From assembly GCA_014377155.1 (NCBI GenBank), contig JACMQD010000058.1, positions 1 to 24,459 on the forward strand: a DNA stretch of 24,459 bases, written 5' to 3'. Within the stretch, counting starts at the first letter, position 1, and every line of letters starts with the position of its first letter. Origin of the DNA: Herminiimonas sp. Lineage in GTDB: Bacteria > Pseudomonadota > Gammaproteobacteria > Burkholderiales > Burkholderiaceae. The translations under genes were made by a program, and so were the position numbers. The notes under the pieces were generated by a model. The model had not been told where the DNA came from. It saw only the letters and a list, made by a program, of their open reading frames with translations, and ran no database searches. Below are positions 7,618 through 18,911 of this stretch, piece by piece.

Positions 7618-8124
7618 TCAAGCCGGCTTGATGGCGGCCATGCGCCGCAACACCTGCTGCACAAGGTCGGACTGCATGTCGCGGTACAGCAGTTCTTCTT
7701 CCTTCTCCTTGGCGATTACCTGCGCTTCATTAAAACTGATGTCGCGCTTCAGGGCTATTTGCGTCGACGGCAGGAATTCCTTGCCGGCCTGGTCGATGAC
7801 GCGAAAGGTAATCCGGTAGTAGAGCGTATGTTCCCGCACACGGCCCTGGCTGTTAAGCGACAGAATGACTTTCTCGCGCCCTTCGGCCTGGACGTCGATA
7901 ACGGCCTCGGCTGCCGCGCGATCGGCGACCACGGCGGTGCCGCCGCTGGCGCGCAGGTTACGCTTGAGTTCGGTGCCCAGCGACGAGTTCTCGGCCACCG
8001 CGACGAAAATCGTCTTGAACGGCAGGTTGGCACGGCCGTCCGAGCCCCGCAGCTGGAAACCGCAAGCCGACAGCAACACCGTCGCCAGGATGAAAACCGT
8101 CGTCAAGCGGCGTTTGATGAGCAT
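7618..8124 (-). CDS. lptE: LPS-assembly outer-membrane lipoprotein LptE
   Basis: The 168-residue lipoprotein has a lipoprotein signal peptide (MLIKRR, then a hydrophobic core) ending in lipobox LSAC with Cys21 as the acylation site, followed by the family beginning GFQLRG. LptE plugs the LptD barrel and helps insert lipopolysaccharide in the outer membrane. The frame is open 59 codons upstream into leuS, but ATG 8124 has a strong AAGGA 5 nt upstream and places the signal peptide at the N-terminus. It starts 19 bp after the leuS stop and precedes holA. The C-terminal ERAM-like tail found in some relatives is replaced by DLVQQVLRRMAAIKPA. The length fits the family (about 165-195). Confidence 0.93.
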   Translation of the reverse strand: MLIKRRLTTVFILATVLLSACGFQLRGSDGRANLPFKTIFVAVAENSSLGTELKRNLRASGGTAVVADRAAAEAVIDVQAEGREKVILSLNSQGRVREHTLYYRITFRVIDQAGKEFLPSTQIALKRDISFNEAQVIAKEKEEELLYRDMQSDLVQQVLRRMAAIKPA

Positions 8125-8143
8125 CGCATTCCTTCCAGTTGAA

Positions 8144-10894
<2,751 letters not shown>

Positions 10895-11221
10895 CTAGCT
10901 GAGCTTGAGCAGCAGTGCGGGCTTTTCGCCATAATCGGCGTAGCGCTCGTTGATCATGGCAACGCAGAACGTCACTTCATCGAGTAGTTCGGCATCGGCC
11001 AGTCGCCACGCCGCGCTGTCGCGGACCACGATCGTCAATATTTCATCGGATTGGAGTCGCACCGACGCCATGCCGTCGTCGTCGCGCAAATAGCTCAGGC
11101 AATCGATCCAGGCATCCATGCTGGCGCCATAAAACTCGGGGAAGCCGAAGGCGCGCCGGGATTCGGCATGGAAGGTAGTGGCGTCGACGATGACCGCGCC
11201 ATTGAGTTCGACGGTGGCCAT
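10895..11221 (-). CDS. Barstar-family (ribonuclease inhibitor-like) protein
   Basis: The 108-residue protein has the barstar core: a first strand with N-G-x-x-I-x-D (VELNGAVIVDATTF), then FGFPEFYGASMDAWIDCLSY (25-44). Asp36 and Asp40 align with the two barstar aspartates (Asp35, Asp39) that occupy the barnase active site. The family binds and blocks small secreted-type RNases, but many chromosomal members have no known partner. ATG 11221 is 2 nt after the exbD stop with no good ribosome binding site, suggesting translational coupling to exbD. No barnase-like gene is visible in the window. Alternative roles include regulation of a host RNase or immunity to a contact-delivered toxin RNase. Confidence 0.8.
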   Translation of the reverse strand: MATVELNGAVIVDATTFHAESRRAFGFPEFYGASMDAWIDCLSYLRDDDGMASVRLQSDEILTIVVRDSAAWRLADAELLDEVTFCVAMINERYADYGEKPALLLKLS

Positions 11222-11223
11222 GG

Positions 11224-11655
11224 CTATTTTTTCACGTCCGCTTTGGCGGGATCGGTGACGAATCCCATTTTGGTCATGCCATTGTTCTGTGCTGCCGACA
11301 TGACCTGCGCAATCACTTCGTAACGGGTGGACTTGTCGGCGCGCAGTTGCAATTCGGTCAGCGGATCTTTTTTTGCTGCTGCAGCCAGGCGGGCATCGAG
11401 TTCGCGTTGCGCGATGCGCTCGTCATTCCAGAAAATTGTACCGGCGCCATCGATCGACAGCGAAATCGCATTCGGCTTGTCAGCCGAGGGTGTCGATTGT
11501 GCGGTCGGCAGGTCGAGTTTGACCGCATGCGTGAATAGCGGCGCGGTGATGATGAAAATCACCAGCAGCACCAGCATCACGTCGACCATCGGCGTGACAT
11601 TGATTTCCGCCATCGGTGCGGGTTGCCGGTTGTCATTGAATCCGCCGAAAGCCAT
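11224..11655 (-). CDS. exbD: Biopolymer transport protein ExbD
   Basis: The 143-residue protein has a short cytoplasmic N-terminus, one transmembrane helix (about 22-42) and a periplasmic domain. The helix carries Asp25 in the TPMVDVMLVLLVIF segment, the conserved proton-carrying residue of ExbD/TolR. Together with ExbB it converts proton motive force into motion of TonB for iron and other TonB-dependent uptake. The NVTPMVDV segment favours ExbD over TolR. It starts 10 bp after the exbB stop with a strong GGGAG site about 8 nt upstream. No tonB gene is present in the window. Confidence 0.9.
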   Translation of the reverse strand: MAFGGFNDNRQPAPMAEINVTPMVDVMLVLLVIFIITAPLFTHAVKLDLPTAQSTPSADKPNAISLSIDGAGTIFWNDERIAQRELDARLAAAAKKDPLTELQLRADKSTRYEVIAQVMSAAQNNGMTKMGFVTDPAKADVKK

Positions 11656-11665
11656 TGGCCGCTCC

Positions 11666-12373
11666 CTATGCCTGGGTAACCGGCGTGCCGACGCGCGCGC
11701 CGGTTGTCAGATGCGCATGCAAGTCATGTGCAAAGGCATCGAGTTCGGCCAGCGTCACGCGATTGACGCGTGTGAAGGCGTTGTAGGCCAGCACCGCCGG
11801 AATGGCGACGACCAGGCCGAGCGCCGTCATGATCAGCGCTTCACCGACCGGCCCCGCCACCTTGTCGATCTGTACCGTACCGGCGGTCGACACTGCCGAC
11901 AGCGCATGGTAGATGCCCCATACCGTGCCCAGCAAGCCGACGAACGGCGCCGTCGCGCCGACCGATGCCAGCAGCGTCAATCCGCTTTCGAGGCGCGACG
12001 ACACGCGGTTGATCTCCTGACGCAGTGTGCGCGTGATCAGCTCGCCCGGATCGGTTGCGGCATTGAGTGAACCGGTCTGAGAATGGATGCCGGCTGCCTC
12101 AGCACCGCGAATTGCCAGCGGCGCATACACTCGCTCGCTGTCGACATGCGAAATCAGCGCAATGGCGTCACTGAAGGTCGGCGCCGTCCAGAATCCTTCG
12201 ACGGCCCCGGCGCTTCGGCGGATACGCCATGAACTCCAGGTTTTCGACAGGATGTAGAACCAGCTGGCGACCGACATCAGCAGCAGCACGTAAGCCACCG
12301 CATGCGAGATGGCGTCGCCCTGGGCCCAGTACTGGGACAAGCCGGCGCTCGGATTTGCGGCGATTGGATTCAT
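11666..12373 (-). CDS. exbB: MotA/TolQ/ExbB proton channel family protein
   Basis: The 235-residue inner-membrane protein has three hydrophobic segments, at about 22-42, 131-156 and 176-198. The second contains the family hallmark LLASVGATAPFVGLLGTVWG, and the third follows VGEALIMTALGLVVAIPA. ExbB forms the pentameric stator around the ExbD helices and powers TonB. The exbD gene follows 10 bp later. No long periplasmic signal extension is present. It lies 42 bp behind dapB on the same strand, so it is probably part of the same transcript. TolQ is the alternative, but no tolA, tolB or pal genes are nearby. Confidence 0.9.
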   Translation of the reverse strand: MNPIAANPSAGLSQYWAQGDAISHAVAYVLLLMSVASWFYILSKTWSSWRIRRSAGAVEGFWTAPTFSDAIALISHVDSERVYAPLAIRGAEAAGIHSQTGSLNAATDPGELITRTLRQEINRVSSRLESGLTLLASVGATAPFVGLLGTVWGIYHALSAVSTAGTVQIDKVAGPVGEALIMTALGLVVAIPAVLAYNAFTRVNRVTLAELDAFAHDLHAHLTTGARVGTPVTQA

Positions 12374-12415
12374 GAAAACCTGCCAGTCGAATTGGGAGAA
12401 GACATATCGGTGACG

Positions 12416-13234
12416 TCAGGCCTCGCGCAGGCCAAGCACATCCTGCATGTCGAATAGTCCGTGCGGTTTGTCGACCAAAAAGCGCGCCGCGCGCAAGCTG
12501 CCGTGCGCATAAGTAACCCGGCTCGATGATTTGTGCGTGATTTCGATGCGTTCCCCAATGCCGGCAAACAGCACCGTATGATCGCCGACGATATCGCCGC
12601 CGCGAATGGTGGCGAAGCCGATCGACGACGGATCGCGCGGGCCGGTCACGCCTTCGCGCGCGTACACAGCCACATCGTTTAAATCACGCCCGAGTGCGTC
12701 GGCGATCACTTCGCCCATTTTCAGCGCGGTACCGGACGGTGCATCGACCTTGTGCCGGTGATGGGCTTCGATGATTTCGATGTCGTAGCCTTCGGCGAAA
12801 CTTTTGGCGGCCATTTCCAGCAGCTTCATCGTCACATTGACGCCGACGCTCATGTTGGGTGCAAACAGGATGGCGGTTTTTTGGGCCGCCGCGCCGATGG
12901 CGGCCTTGCCGTCGGCGTCGAAGCCGGTGGTGCCGACGATCATCTTGATGCCATGCGCAGCGCAGTATTCGAGATGCCTGAGCGTGCCTTCGGGACGGGT
13001 GAAGTCGATCAGCACATCCGCACCCGCCAGGCCTTTTTCGAAATCCGATTCGATCACGACACCCGCTGGCTGGCCCAGGAAAAAGGCGGCATCGGTCCCC
13101 AGCGCCGCCGAGCCGACGACGTCGAGCGCGCCCGTCAGGATCATGTCATCGGCATCTTGGATAGCTTCGATCAGCATGCGGCCCATGCGGCCGGAGGCGC
13201 CGGCCACGGCGATTTTAATGTTACTCATCGGCAT
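12416..13234 (-). CDS. dapB: 4-hydroxy-tetrahydrodipicolinate reductase
   Basis: The 272-residue enzyme reduces the dihydrodipicolinate precursor with NAD(P)H in the lysine / meso-diaminopimelate pathway. It has the nucleotide-binding GxxGxxG segment AGASGRMGR (11-19), the catalytic-site motif [19 protein letters not shown] (His159, Lys162 region) and GTTGFD (101-106). Two ATGs are possible: 13234 (MPMSNIK) and 13228 (MSNIK). Neither has a strong ribosome binding site. The first lies 1 nt after the bamE stop, which suggests coupling. The length matches the family (about 265-275). Confidence 0.96.
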   Translation of the reverse strand: MPMSNIKIAVAGASGRMGRMLIEAIQDADDMILTGALDVVGSAALGTDAAFFLGQPAGVVIESDFEKGLAGADVLIDFTRPEGTLRHLEYCAAHGIKMIVGTTGFDADGKAAIGAAAQKTAILFAPNMSVGVNVTMKLLEMAAKSFAEGYDIEIIEAHHRHKVDAPSGTALKMGEVIADALGRDLNDVAVYAREGVTGPRDPSSIGFATIRGGDIVGDHTVLFAGIGERIEITHKSSSRVTYAHGSLRAARFLVDKPHGLFDMQDVLGLREA

Positions 13235-13235
13235 G

Positions 13236-13844
13236 TCATTGCTTGCTGGGTTCCGGTGCCGAAGTGGGAATCGGCGCGACTTGCGGCGCCGTGGTGGTCA
13301 TTTTTTTCGATGTCGGAATGGCGCCGGCAATCCGCGCCAGATAATCGTTTTCGGTTGGCAGGTCGCCGCCTTCGTAGCGCGCCAGGCGGTCGTCCTTGAA
13401 GAACACGCTGACCCGGCTCTTGGTAATTTCGCCATTGCCTTTGGTCAGGCGAAAAACATAATCCCAGCGATCGGCATGGAAAATGTCAGTCAGAAGCGGC
13501 GTACCCAGCGTGAAACGCACCTGCTCGCGTGTCATGCCCTCCTTGACGTTGGCCAGCATTTCCTTGGAAACGAAATTGCCTTGCTGGATCGTAACGCGAT
13601 AAGGAGAAATGAAGCCGAGGAAGCGGCGCGCACCGGTAGGGCCAGTGGTCTGTGCGCCGCTGTCGCCGGCCGCCATCGCGGGTGTCGGCTCGCTGGCCGA
13701 TGACGTTACCGGGGCCACAGGCGTACTGGCACCGTCCATCAGCGGGTTTTTCGATGCGCAACCGGTGATGCCGGCGGCCACGGCCAGGGCCAGCAAGGCT
13801 TTGCGGGCCGCTGCGCGATTTATAAGAGAAAGCTGCTTTTGCAT
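13236..13844 (-). CDS. bamE: Outer-membrane assembly lipoprotein BamE (SmpA/OmlA)
   Basis: The 202-residue lipoprotein has a signal peptide with a hydrophobic stretch and lipobox ITGC (Cys29). The SmpA/OmlA domain follows at about 80-150: [20 protein letters not shown], then [20 protein letters not shown]. BamE is an accessory of the BAM complex that inserts beta-barrel proteins into the outer membrane. Two low-complexity parts make it longer than the E. coli protein (113 residues): an Ala/Ser/Pro-rich linker of about 45 residues after the lipobox, and a Pro/Ser/Thr tail. An upstream TTG at 13856 is in frame, but ATG 13844 gives a normal signal peptide. The gene is divergent from fur, a common proteobacterial arrangement. 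Confidence 0.93.
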   Translation of the reverse strand: MQKQLSLINRAAARKALLALAVAAGITGCASKNPLMDGASTPVAPVTSSASEPTPAMAAGDSGAQTTGPTGARRFLGFISPYRVTIQQGNFVSKEMLANVKEGMTREQVRFTLGTPLLTDIFHADRWDYVFRLTKGNGEITKSRVSVFFKDDRLARYEGGDLPTENDYLARIAGAIPTSKKMTTTAPQVAPIPTSAPEPSKQ

Positions 13845-13919
13845 AAGGGGTCTCAATGTTTGAGCATTTGTGGCAAAACGCTATATCATAAAGCAGATAT
13901 CCTTAAACCGAGCAATAAC
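13845..13919. promoter_or_regulatory. bamE / fur divergent promoter region
   Basis: This 75-bp gap must hold promoters in both directions. For fur (+), TTGAGC at 13860-13865 and TATCAT at 13884-13889, 18 bp apart, form a plausible sigma-70 pair. For bamE (-), TATGAT on the opposite strand overlaps the same place, with no strong -35. I found no convincing 19-bp Fur box, so autoregulation of fur is not supported by what I see. Confidence 0.4.
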
Positions 13920-14366
13920 ATGACGATCAACCCCTCCGACCTGAAAGCCAGTGGCCTCAAGGCGACCTTGCCCAGGCTCAAGATACTGGATATTTTTCAT
14001 AACTCCAAAGTTCGGCACTTGAGTGCCGAAGATGTATACAAAATTCTGCTGACCGAAAACATGGACGTCGGCCTGGCCACGGTCTACCGGGTGCTGACCC
14101 AGTTCGAGCAGGCAGGCTTGCTGCACCGTAATCACTTTGAAACCGGCAAGGCGGTATTCGAGCTCAACGAAGGCTCGCACCATGATCATCTGGTCTGTCT
14201 CGATTGCGGCCGGGTCGAAGAATTTTTCGATGAGGAAATCGAAGCGCGACAGCAAAATATCGCCACCGAACGCGGTTTCGAAATCGCCGAACATTCGCTG
14301 GCGCTGTATGCCCATTGTTCGAAGCAGGACTGTCCGCACCGCCCGGCGCCCGCACAGCGGCGTTAG
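13920..14366 (+). CDS. fur: Ferric uptake regulator Fur
   Basis: The 148-residue metalloregulator has an N-terminal winged-helix DNA-binding domain (about 1-85) with the family segment [14 protein letters not shown] (30-43) and [18 protein letters not shown] (50-67). The C-terminal dimerisation and metal domain carries HHDH (87-90), the CLDC pair (Cys93, Cys96), His125 and the second Cys pair (Cys133, Cys138), which fits the structural zinc site. With Fe(II) bound, Fur represses iron-uptake genes, likely including relatives of the exbB/exbD and FTR1 genes seen here (inference). ATG 13920 gives the usual beginning and length; the longer open frame overlaps bamE and is rejected. The stop overlaps the end of convergent hrcA by 4 bp. 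Confidence 0.97.
   Translation: MTINPSDLKASGLKATLPRLKILDIFHNSKVRHLSAEDVYKILLTENMDVGLATVYRVLTQFEQAGLLHRNHFETGKAVFELNEGSHHDHLVCLDCGRVEEFFDEEIEARQQNIATERGFEIAEHSLALYAHCSKQDCPHRPAPAQRR
14011..14030. repeat. Perfect 9-bp inverted repeat inside fur
   Basis: TTCGGCACT, a 2-bp centre (TG), then AGTGCCGAA. It spans codons 31-37 of fur, within the conserved RHLSAED segment. As RNA it could form an 8-bp stem with a UUGA loop. Confidence 0.75.
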
Positions 14367-15385
14367 GGGTGACTCAGCGCATTCGACAATAGTTTCGCCG
14401 TGATGTCGACGATCGGAATTACCCGCGCGTAGGCCATCCGCGTCGGCCCGATCACCCCGAGCGTGCCGACGATCTTGCCATTGACTTCATAGGGCGCGGT
14501 CACCACGCTCATCTGATCCATCGGCACGAGCTGCGATTCGCCGCCGATAAAAATCTGCACCCCGGTCGCCTTGCTGGAAATATCCAGCAACTGCATCAGG
14601 CTGGTCTTTTGTTCGAACATATCGAACAGCTTGCGCAGCGACGTCATGTTCGACGACAGGTCGGCTACCGTCAGCAAGTTACGCTCGCCCGAAATTACCA
14701 TGTCCTCCGAATCATCAGCCATCGCATCGCTGCCGGCTTCGACTGCCGCCTGCATCAATTGGGTCATGTCGTCGCGCAGCTGCCGCAACTCGCCTTGCAG
14801 CCGGATGCGCACGTCATCGAAGCTGAGACCGCCGAAATGCAGGTTAATGTAGTTGGCCGCCTGCGTCAGTTGCGACGGCGTGTAGTCGCCATCGGTCAGC
14901 AGCAACCGGTTTTGTACGTCGCCGCCTGGGGCGACGATCACCAACAAAATGCGTTTTTCGCCCAAGCGCAGGAATTCGATCTGCTGGAAGATCGACTCGC
15001 GGCGCGGTGTCAACACCACGCCGGCGAATTGCGATAGCGACGACAATACCTGGGCGGCGTTGGCGATGATCCTCTGCGGCGAGCTGCTTTGCAGTCGTTG
15101 CTGCATTTTCGCTTCGAGGTCGGATTCGTCGATCGCCTGCACTGTCAGCAATGTGTCGACAAAGAGCCGATAGCCGCGTGGCGTCGGCACCCGGCCAGCC
15201 GAAGTATGTGGACTGGCGACGAAGCCCATTTCTTCGAGGTCCGACATGATATTGCGGATGGTCGCGGGCGAAAGGTCGAGGCCGGAAAACTTCGACAGCG
15301 CACGCGAGCCCACCGGTTGGCCGTCGGCGATATACCGTTCTACCAATGCCTTGAGAAGTTTTTGCGCGCGTGTATCGAGTTGCAT
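14363..15385 (-). CDS. hrcA: Heat-inducible transcription repressor HrcA
   Basis: The 340-residue repressor has an N-terminal winged helix with [18 protein letters not shown] (38-55) and the family motif [19 protein letters not shown] (59-77). The long C-terminal GAF-like dimerisation domain ends with the typical [19 protein letters not shown] segment. HrcA binds CIRCE inverted repeats and represses chaperone operons; folding of HrcA itself depends on GroEL in studied species. Its position upstream of the nadK-recN-grpE-dnaK side of the cluster is typical, but it points the other way here, separated from nadK by a HAD gene. No CIRCE element was found in the window, so its target is probably groESL elsewhere (inference). 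Confidence 0.95.
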   Translation of the reverse strand: MQLDTRAQKLLKALVERYIADGQPVGSRALSKFSGLDLSPATIRNIMSDLEEMGFVASPHTSAGRVPTPRGYRLFVDTLLTVQAIDESDLEAKMQQRLQSSSPQRIIANAAQVLSSLSQFAGVVLTPRRESIFQQIEFLRLGEKRILLVIVAPGGDVQNRLLLTDGDYTPSQLTQAANYINLHFGGLSFDDVRIRLQGELRQLRDDMTQLMQAAVEAGSDAMADDSEDMVISGERNLLTVADLSSNMTSLRKLFDMFEQKTSLMQLLDISSKATGVQIFIGGESQLVPMDQMSVVTAPYEVNGKIVGTLGVIGPTRMAYARVIPIVDITAKLLSNALSHP

Positions 15386-15430
15386 GATGCCTATTTTAAT
15401 CAGGGACGCACGATGTGCTCAGTACGGTTG

Positions 15431-16150
15431 CTATCCATTATGCGCCAAGTGCGGTTCACCACCCGGACTGGCACGCAGCCATTCTTCCAGTTCATCCAGG
15501 CTCGCGCAAGTACCGTCAGGGCATATCGCAGCCGGTGCGGTGCGGTCGAACCGGTTCATCCACACCGCCCGCATACCGGCTTTTTGCGCACCTTCGACAT
15601 CGAGCGCGAGGTCGTCGCCGACATATACCGCCTCGGCCGGCGCCACACCCAGGGCGTCACAGGCAGCGTGAAAGATGGCGGAGTCCGGCTTGGCCAGGCC
15701 GAACCGGTGCGCCGCCAGCGACACCCGGAAGTGATGATTCAAGCCAATAGTATGCAGGTCAGCGAAACCATTCGAAATCGTGCCCAGCCTGAAGCTCGTC
15801 CCCAGCCGCTCCAGCGCCGGTACGACATCGGCAAACAGCGCTACTTCATTGCGGGCCTTCGCAAACACCGCCATCGCGCCATCGACCAGTGCGGCATTTT
15901 CACCCGATGCGATGAACGCTTCGGTCAATCCGGCATGGCGTAAGGCCCACAGGTCGATCTGGAAATTCGGGTTTTCCAGCATCAGGGCACTGCGGCGCGC
16001 GCGCAAGCTTTCGATGGTGAACTGACGCACCACGCCGGGCGCCTGGTGCGCCATCCATGCATATAATGTTTTTTCGGCATGCACGATCAAGGGTACGATC
16101 GGCCAGAGCGTATCGTCGAGGTCGAACAGGACTGCTTTAATAGGAAGCAT
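15431..16150 (-). CDS. HAD-superfamily hydrolase
   Basis: The 239-residue phosphatase-like protein has HAD motif I FDLDDTLWP (nucleophile Asp10, Asp12 after strand KAVLF), motif II in TISNGFADL, motif III Lys in GLAKPDSAIF, and motif IV YVGDDLALDVEGAQKAGM. The helical insert between motifs I and II is a C1 cap. This set is typical of the phosphoglycolate phosphatase / YjjG-like group; the substrate cannot be read from the sequence. ATG 16150 (MLPIKAVLFDLDD) was chosen over an in-frame extension of 35 codons that would run into the nadK upstream region. It is divergent from nadK and lies 45 bp upstream of hrcA on the same strand, so the two may be cotranscribed. Confidence 0.88.
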   Translation of the reverse strand: MLPIKAVLFDLDDTLWPIVPLIVHAEKTLYAWMAHQAPGVVRQFTIESLRARRSALMLENPNFQIDLWALRHAGLTEAFIASGENAALVDGAMAVFAKARNEVALFADVVPALERLGTSFRLGTISNGFADLHTIGLNHHFRVSLAAHRFGLAKPDSAIFHAACDALGVAPAEAVYVGDDLALDVEGAQKAGMRAVWMNRFDRTAPAAICPDGTCASLDELEEWLRASPGGEPHLAHNG

Positions 16151-16181
16151 GGTTGGCACAGGAAAATTAAGGAACACGGCG

Positions 16182-16202
16182 CAGGTTGGCGCAAGCCAAC
16201 TG
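16182..16202. other. GCAA-tetraloop hairpin in the HAD-nadK divergent region
   Basis: GTTGGC (16185-16190), loop GCAA (16191-16194), GCCAAC (16195-16200): a perfect 6-bp stem closed by a GNRA-type loop, extendable past a bulged G to CAG/CTG. There is no T-run on either side. Confidence 0.6.
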
Positions 16203-16236
16203 CAATGCAAGCCCGAATTATGGTCTAATCTGCAGC

Positions 16237-17154
16237 ATGCCGCTCCCCATGACACCTGCCGATCCCGCTAATTTTAAAACCATTGCCCTCGTCGGCAAGT
16301 TCCAGGCCGCCGGTATCGGCGGCCCGCTGCTCGACTTGGCCGCCATGCTCGAGTCCAGTGGTCGCACGGTCGTCTTCGAAGCCGAAACCGCACGCAATGT
16401 CGGTACCACCGAATTCGCCGCTTTGACACCAGCGCAGATCGGCGCCCAGGCCGATGTCGCGATCGTCCTCGGCGGCGACGGCACCATGCTTGGCATTGCG
16501 CGCCAGCTTGCCCCTTTCGAGGTGCCCTTGATCGGCATTAACCAGGGCCGGCTCGGTTTCATGACAGACATCCCGCTCGACCGCATGATGCCGGCACTGG
16601 CCGATATGCTCAGCGGTAAAATCGAGTCGGAGCAGCGTACGCTTCTGGAGGGGTGCGTGATACGTGACGGTGCGGAGATCTTCAGCGGCTTGGCATTCAA
16701 CGATGTCGTGGTGTCACGCGGCACCGGCTCGGGCATGGTCGAGCTGTGCGTCGAGGTCGATGGCCGCTTCATGTACAACCAGCGCGCCGACGGCCTGATT
16801 GTCGCCACGCCGACCGGCTCCACCGCTTATGCGCTATCGGCCGGCGGCCCGTTGCTGCATCCGAGCCTGCGCGGCGTCGTGCTGGTACCGATTGCGCCGC
16901 ATGCGCTGTCGAACCGCCCGATCGTCTTGCCCGACACCAGCGAAATCGTCATCGAAGTCGTCAGCGGTCGCGACATCAGTGTCAATTTCGACATGCAGTC
17001 ACTGGCGAGCCTGCAGTATCGAGACCGCATCGTCATCAATCGCTCGTCCCATGCCATCACCTTCTTGCATCCGCTCGGCTGGAGCTATTACGATACGCTG
17101 CGCGAGAAACTGCACTGGAACGAATATCCGTCGGTGCAGGGTCAGTTAAAATAG
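16237..17154 (+). CDS. nadK: NAD kinase
   Basis: The 305-residue enzyme phosphorylates NAD to NADP in the cytosol. Diagnostic motifs are LGGDGTML (78-85), INQGRLGF (101-108), FNDVVV (154-159) and the C-terminal glycine-rich [16 protein letters not shown] (191-206). Start ATG 16237 ([13 protein letters not shown]) is the best fit to family length; ATG 16249 is an alternative. Neither has a Shine-Dalgarno sequence. A TCTAAT box at 16224-16229 would place the transcript start at or next to the first ATG. The gene lies between hrcA and recN as in many betaproteobacteria, and recN starts 75 bp later. Confidence 0.95.
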   Translation: MPLPMTPADPANFKTIALVGKFQAAGIGGPLLDLAAMLESSGRTVVFEAETARNVGTTEFAALTPAQIGAQADVAIVLGGDGTMLGIARQLAPFEVPLIGINQGRLGFMTDIPLDRMMPALADMLSGKIESEQRTLLEGCVIRDGAEIFSGLAFNDVVVSRGTGSGMVELCVEVDGRFMYNQRADGLIVATPTGSTAYALSAGGPLLHPSLRGVVLVPIAPHALSNRPIVLPDTSEIVIEVVSGRDISVNFDMQSLASLQYRDRIVINRSSHAITFLHPLGWSYYDTLREKLHWNEYPSVQGQLK

Positions 17155-17229
17155 GCCGAACCGGTCCGCCTGCCGCGGATTTAGCTGCGTGGCCGGCGCA
17201 TCGCTTCCAACCAACCAACCATATTCCCC

Positions 17230-18879
17230 ATGCTGCGCACACTTTGCATACGCGACTTTGTCATTGTCGACTCGATCGAACTTGAGTTCGCTGCCGGCTT
17301 TACCGTCTTCACCGGCGAAACCGGCGCCGGCAAGTCGATCCTGATCGATGCGCTGGCGCTGGCATTGGGCGGCCGCGGCGACGCCAGCGTGGTACGCGAG
17401 GGCGCCGCCCGCGCCGACATCACGGCTGATTTCGCCGTTACCGACGAGGGCCAGGCATGGCTTGCCACCAACGAAGTACAAAGCGACGACGGTGGGGTGC
17501 TGTTGCGCCGCGTGATCGATAACGCCGGACGCTCCAAGGCCTTCATCAACGGTATTGCCGCAACGGCCGCACAACTACGCGAGCTTGGTGAAATGCTGGT
17601 CGATATCCATGGCCAGCATGCGCATCAGTCCCTGCTCAAGGCAGACGCCCAGCGCCTGCTGCTTGACAGTCAGGCTGGCTTGCAGGACGAAGTCAAAGCC
17701 GTCAGTGTCGCCTATCGCGCCTGGCGCGCGGTTGCCAAACAGCGTGAAGAATTCGAGACCAATACCAAAAGCGTGCTACTAGAACGCGAACGCCTCGAAT
17801 GGCAAGTCAGCGAGCTGGAAAAGCTCGCCGCCAAGCCCGGCGAATGGACCGACATCAGCAATGAGCATAGCCGCCTGTCGCATGCTGCCAGTTTGATCGA
17901 AGGCGCACAGGATGCGCTGACAGCGATCTCGGACGCCGAATCGAATCCGATGCTGTCGCAGTTGTCGGCGCTGAACCAGAAGCTGGCCAAGCTCGCCGAT
18001 ATCGACGACGCCCTGAAGCCGGTGATCGAGGTGCTGGAGCCGGCACGCATCCAGTTGCAGGAAGCCGTGTATGCCCTCAACACCTATCTCGACCGCATCG
18101 AACTGGACCCCGATCGCCTGCGCAAGGTCGATGCGCGCCTGGGCGAATTGCATGCAACCGCGCGCAAGTTTCATGTCGCGCCGGAAGACCTGCCGGACGA
18201 ATATGAGTCGCTATCGGCGCAGCTGCGGCAATTGGCCGATGCCACCGATCTGGAGGCATTGCGCGCCCAGGAAGACAAGCTCAAGTCAGCTTACATTACG
18301 GTTGCGCAGGCATTGAGCAAGGCTCGTGGCAAGGCAGCCAAAACACTCGGTACCGCGGTTACGGCGGCGATGCAGGAGCTGAGCATGACAGGCGGACGTT
18401 TCGACATTGCGCTCAATGACTGCGAGCCGGCCAGCTATGGCCTGGAGCAAGTGGAATTTCTGGTCGCCGCCCATGCCGGCACGGTGCCGCGCGCCTTGGC
18501 CAAGGTCGCCTCCGGCGGTGAACTGGCGCGCATCGCATTAGCCATTTCCGTCATCACGTCGAGCGCGACGGCGACGCCCACGCTGATTTTCGATGAAGTC
18601 GACAGCGGCATCGGCGGGGGCGTGGCCGAAGTCGTCGGCCGCCTGCTCAAACGGCTCGGCCAGGACCGACAGGTCTTGTGCGTGACGCATTTGCCGCAGG
18701 TCGCCAGCCAGGCCAACCAGCATTTCCAGGTCAGCAAGCACAGTACCGAAGGCCGCACGTCGTCGAGCATCGACGCTCTCGACAACAAGGCACGCATCGA
18801 AGAAGTCGCGCGCATGCTGGGCGGGATCGAAATCACGGCGACCACGCGCAAACATGCACGCGAACTGCTCGCGCTCTGA
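17230..18879 (+). CDS. recN: DNA repair protein RecN
   Basis: The 549-residue SMC-like ATPase acts in double-strand-break repair. It has Walker A GETGAGKS (29-36), a long charged middle region predicted to form an antiparallel coiled coil, the ABC signature [14 protein letters not shown] (about 423-436) and Walker [14 protein letters not shown] with Asp455-Glu456. The C-terminal [15 protein letters not shown] holds the H-loop. The length is typical (about 550). The start has no clear ribosome binding site (upstream is CAACCAACCATATTCCCC). I did not find a clear LexA box upstream. hemH follows 32 bp after its stop on the same strand. Confidence 0.96.
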   Translation: MLRTLCIRDFVIVDSIELEFAAGFTVFTGETGAGKSILIDALALALGGRGDASVVREGAARADITADFAVTDEGQAWLATNEVQSDDGGVLLRRVIDNAGRSKAFINGIAATAAQLRELGEMLVDIHGQHAHQSLLKADAQRLLLDSQAGLQDEVKAVSVAYRAWRAVAKQREEFETNTKSVLLERERLEWQVSELEKLAAKPGEWTDISNEHSRLSHAASLIEGAQDALTAISDAESNPMLSQLSALNQKLAKLADIDDALKPVIEVLEPARIQLQEAVYALNTYLDRIELDPDRLRKVDARLGELHATARKFHVAPEDLPDEYESLSAQLRQLADATDLEALRAQEDKLKSAYITVAQALSKARGKAAKTLGTAVTAAMQELSMTGGRFDIALNDCEPASYGLEQVEFLVAAHAGTVPRALAKVASGGELARIALAISVITSSATATPTLIFDEVDSGIGGGVAEVVGRLLKRLGQDRQVLCVTHLPQVASQANQHFQVSKHSTEGRTSSSIDALDNKARIEEVARMLGGIEITATTRKHARELLAL

Positions 18880-18911
18880 CAACCCTCCAATCCAACAGGC
18901 CACTCCGCGTT

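Noticed and set aside
13845..13919. Fur box for autoregulation of fur
   Set aside because: The AT-rich stretch around 13880-13900 does not fit the 19-bp palindrome or three adjacent hexamers well enough.
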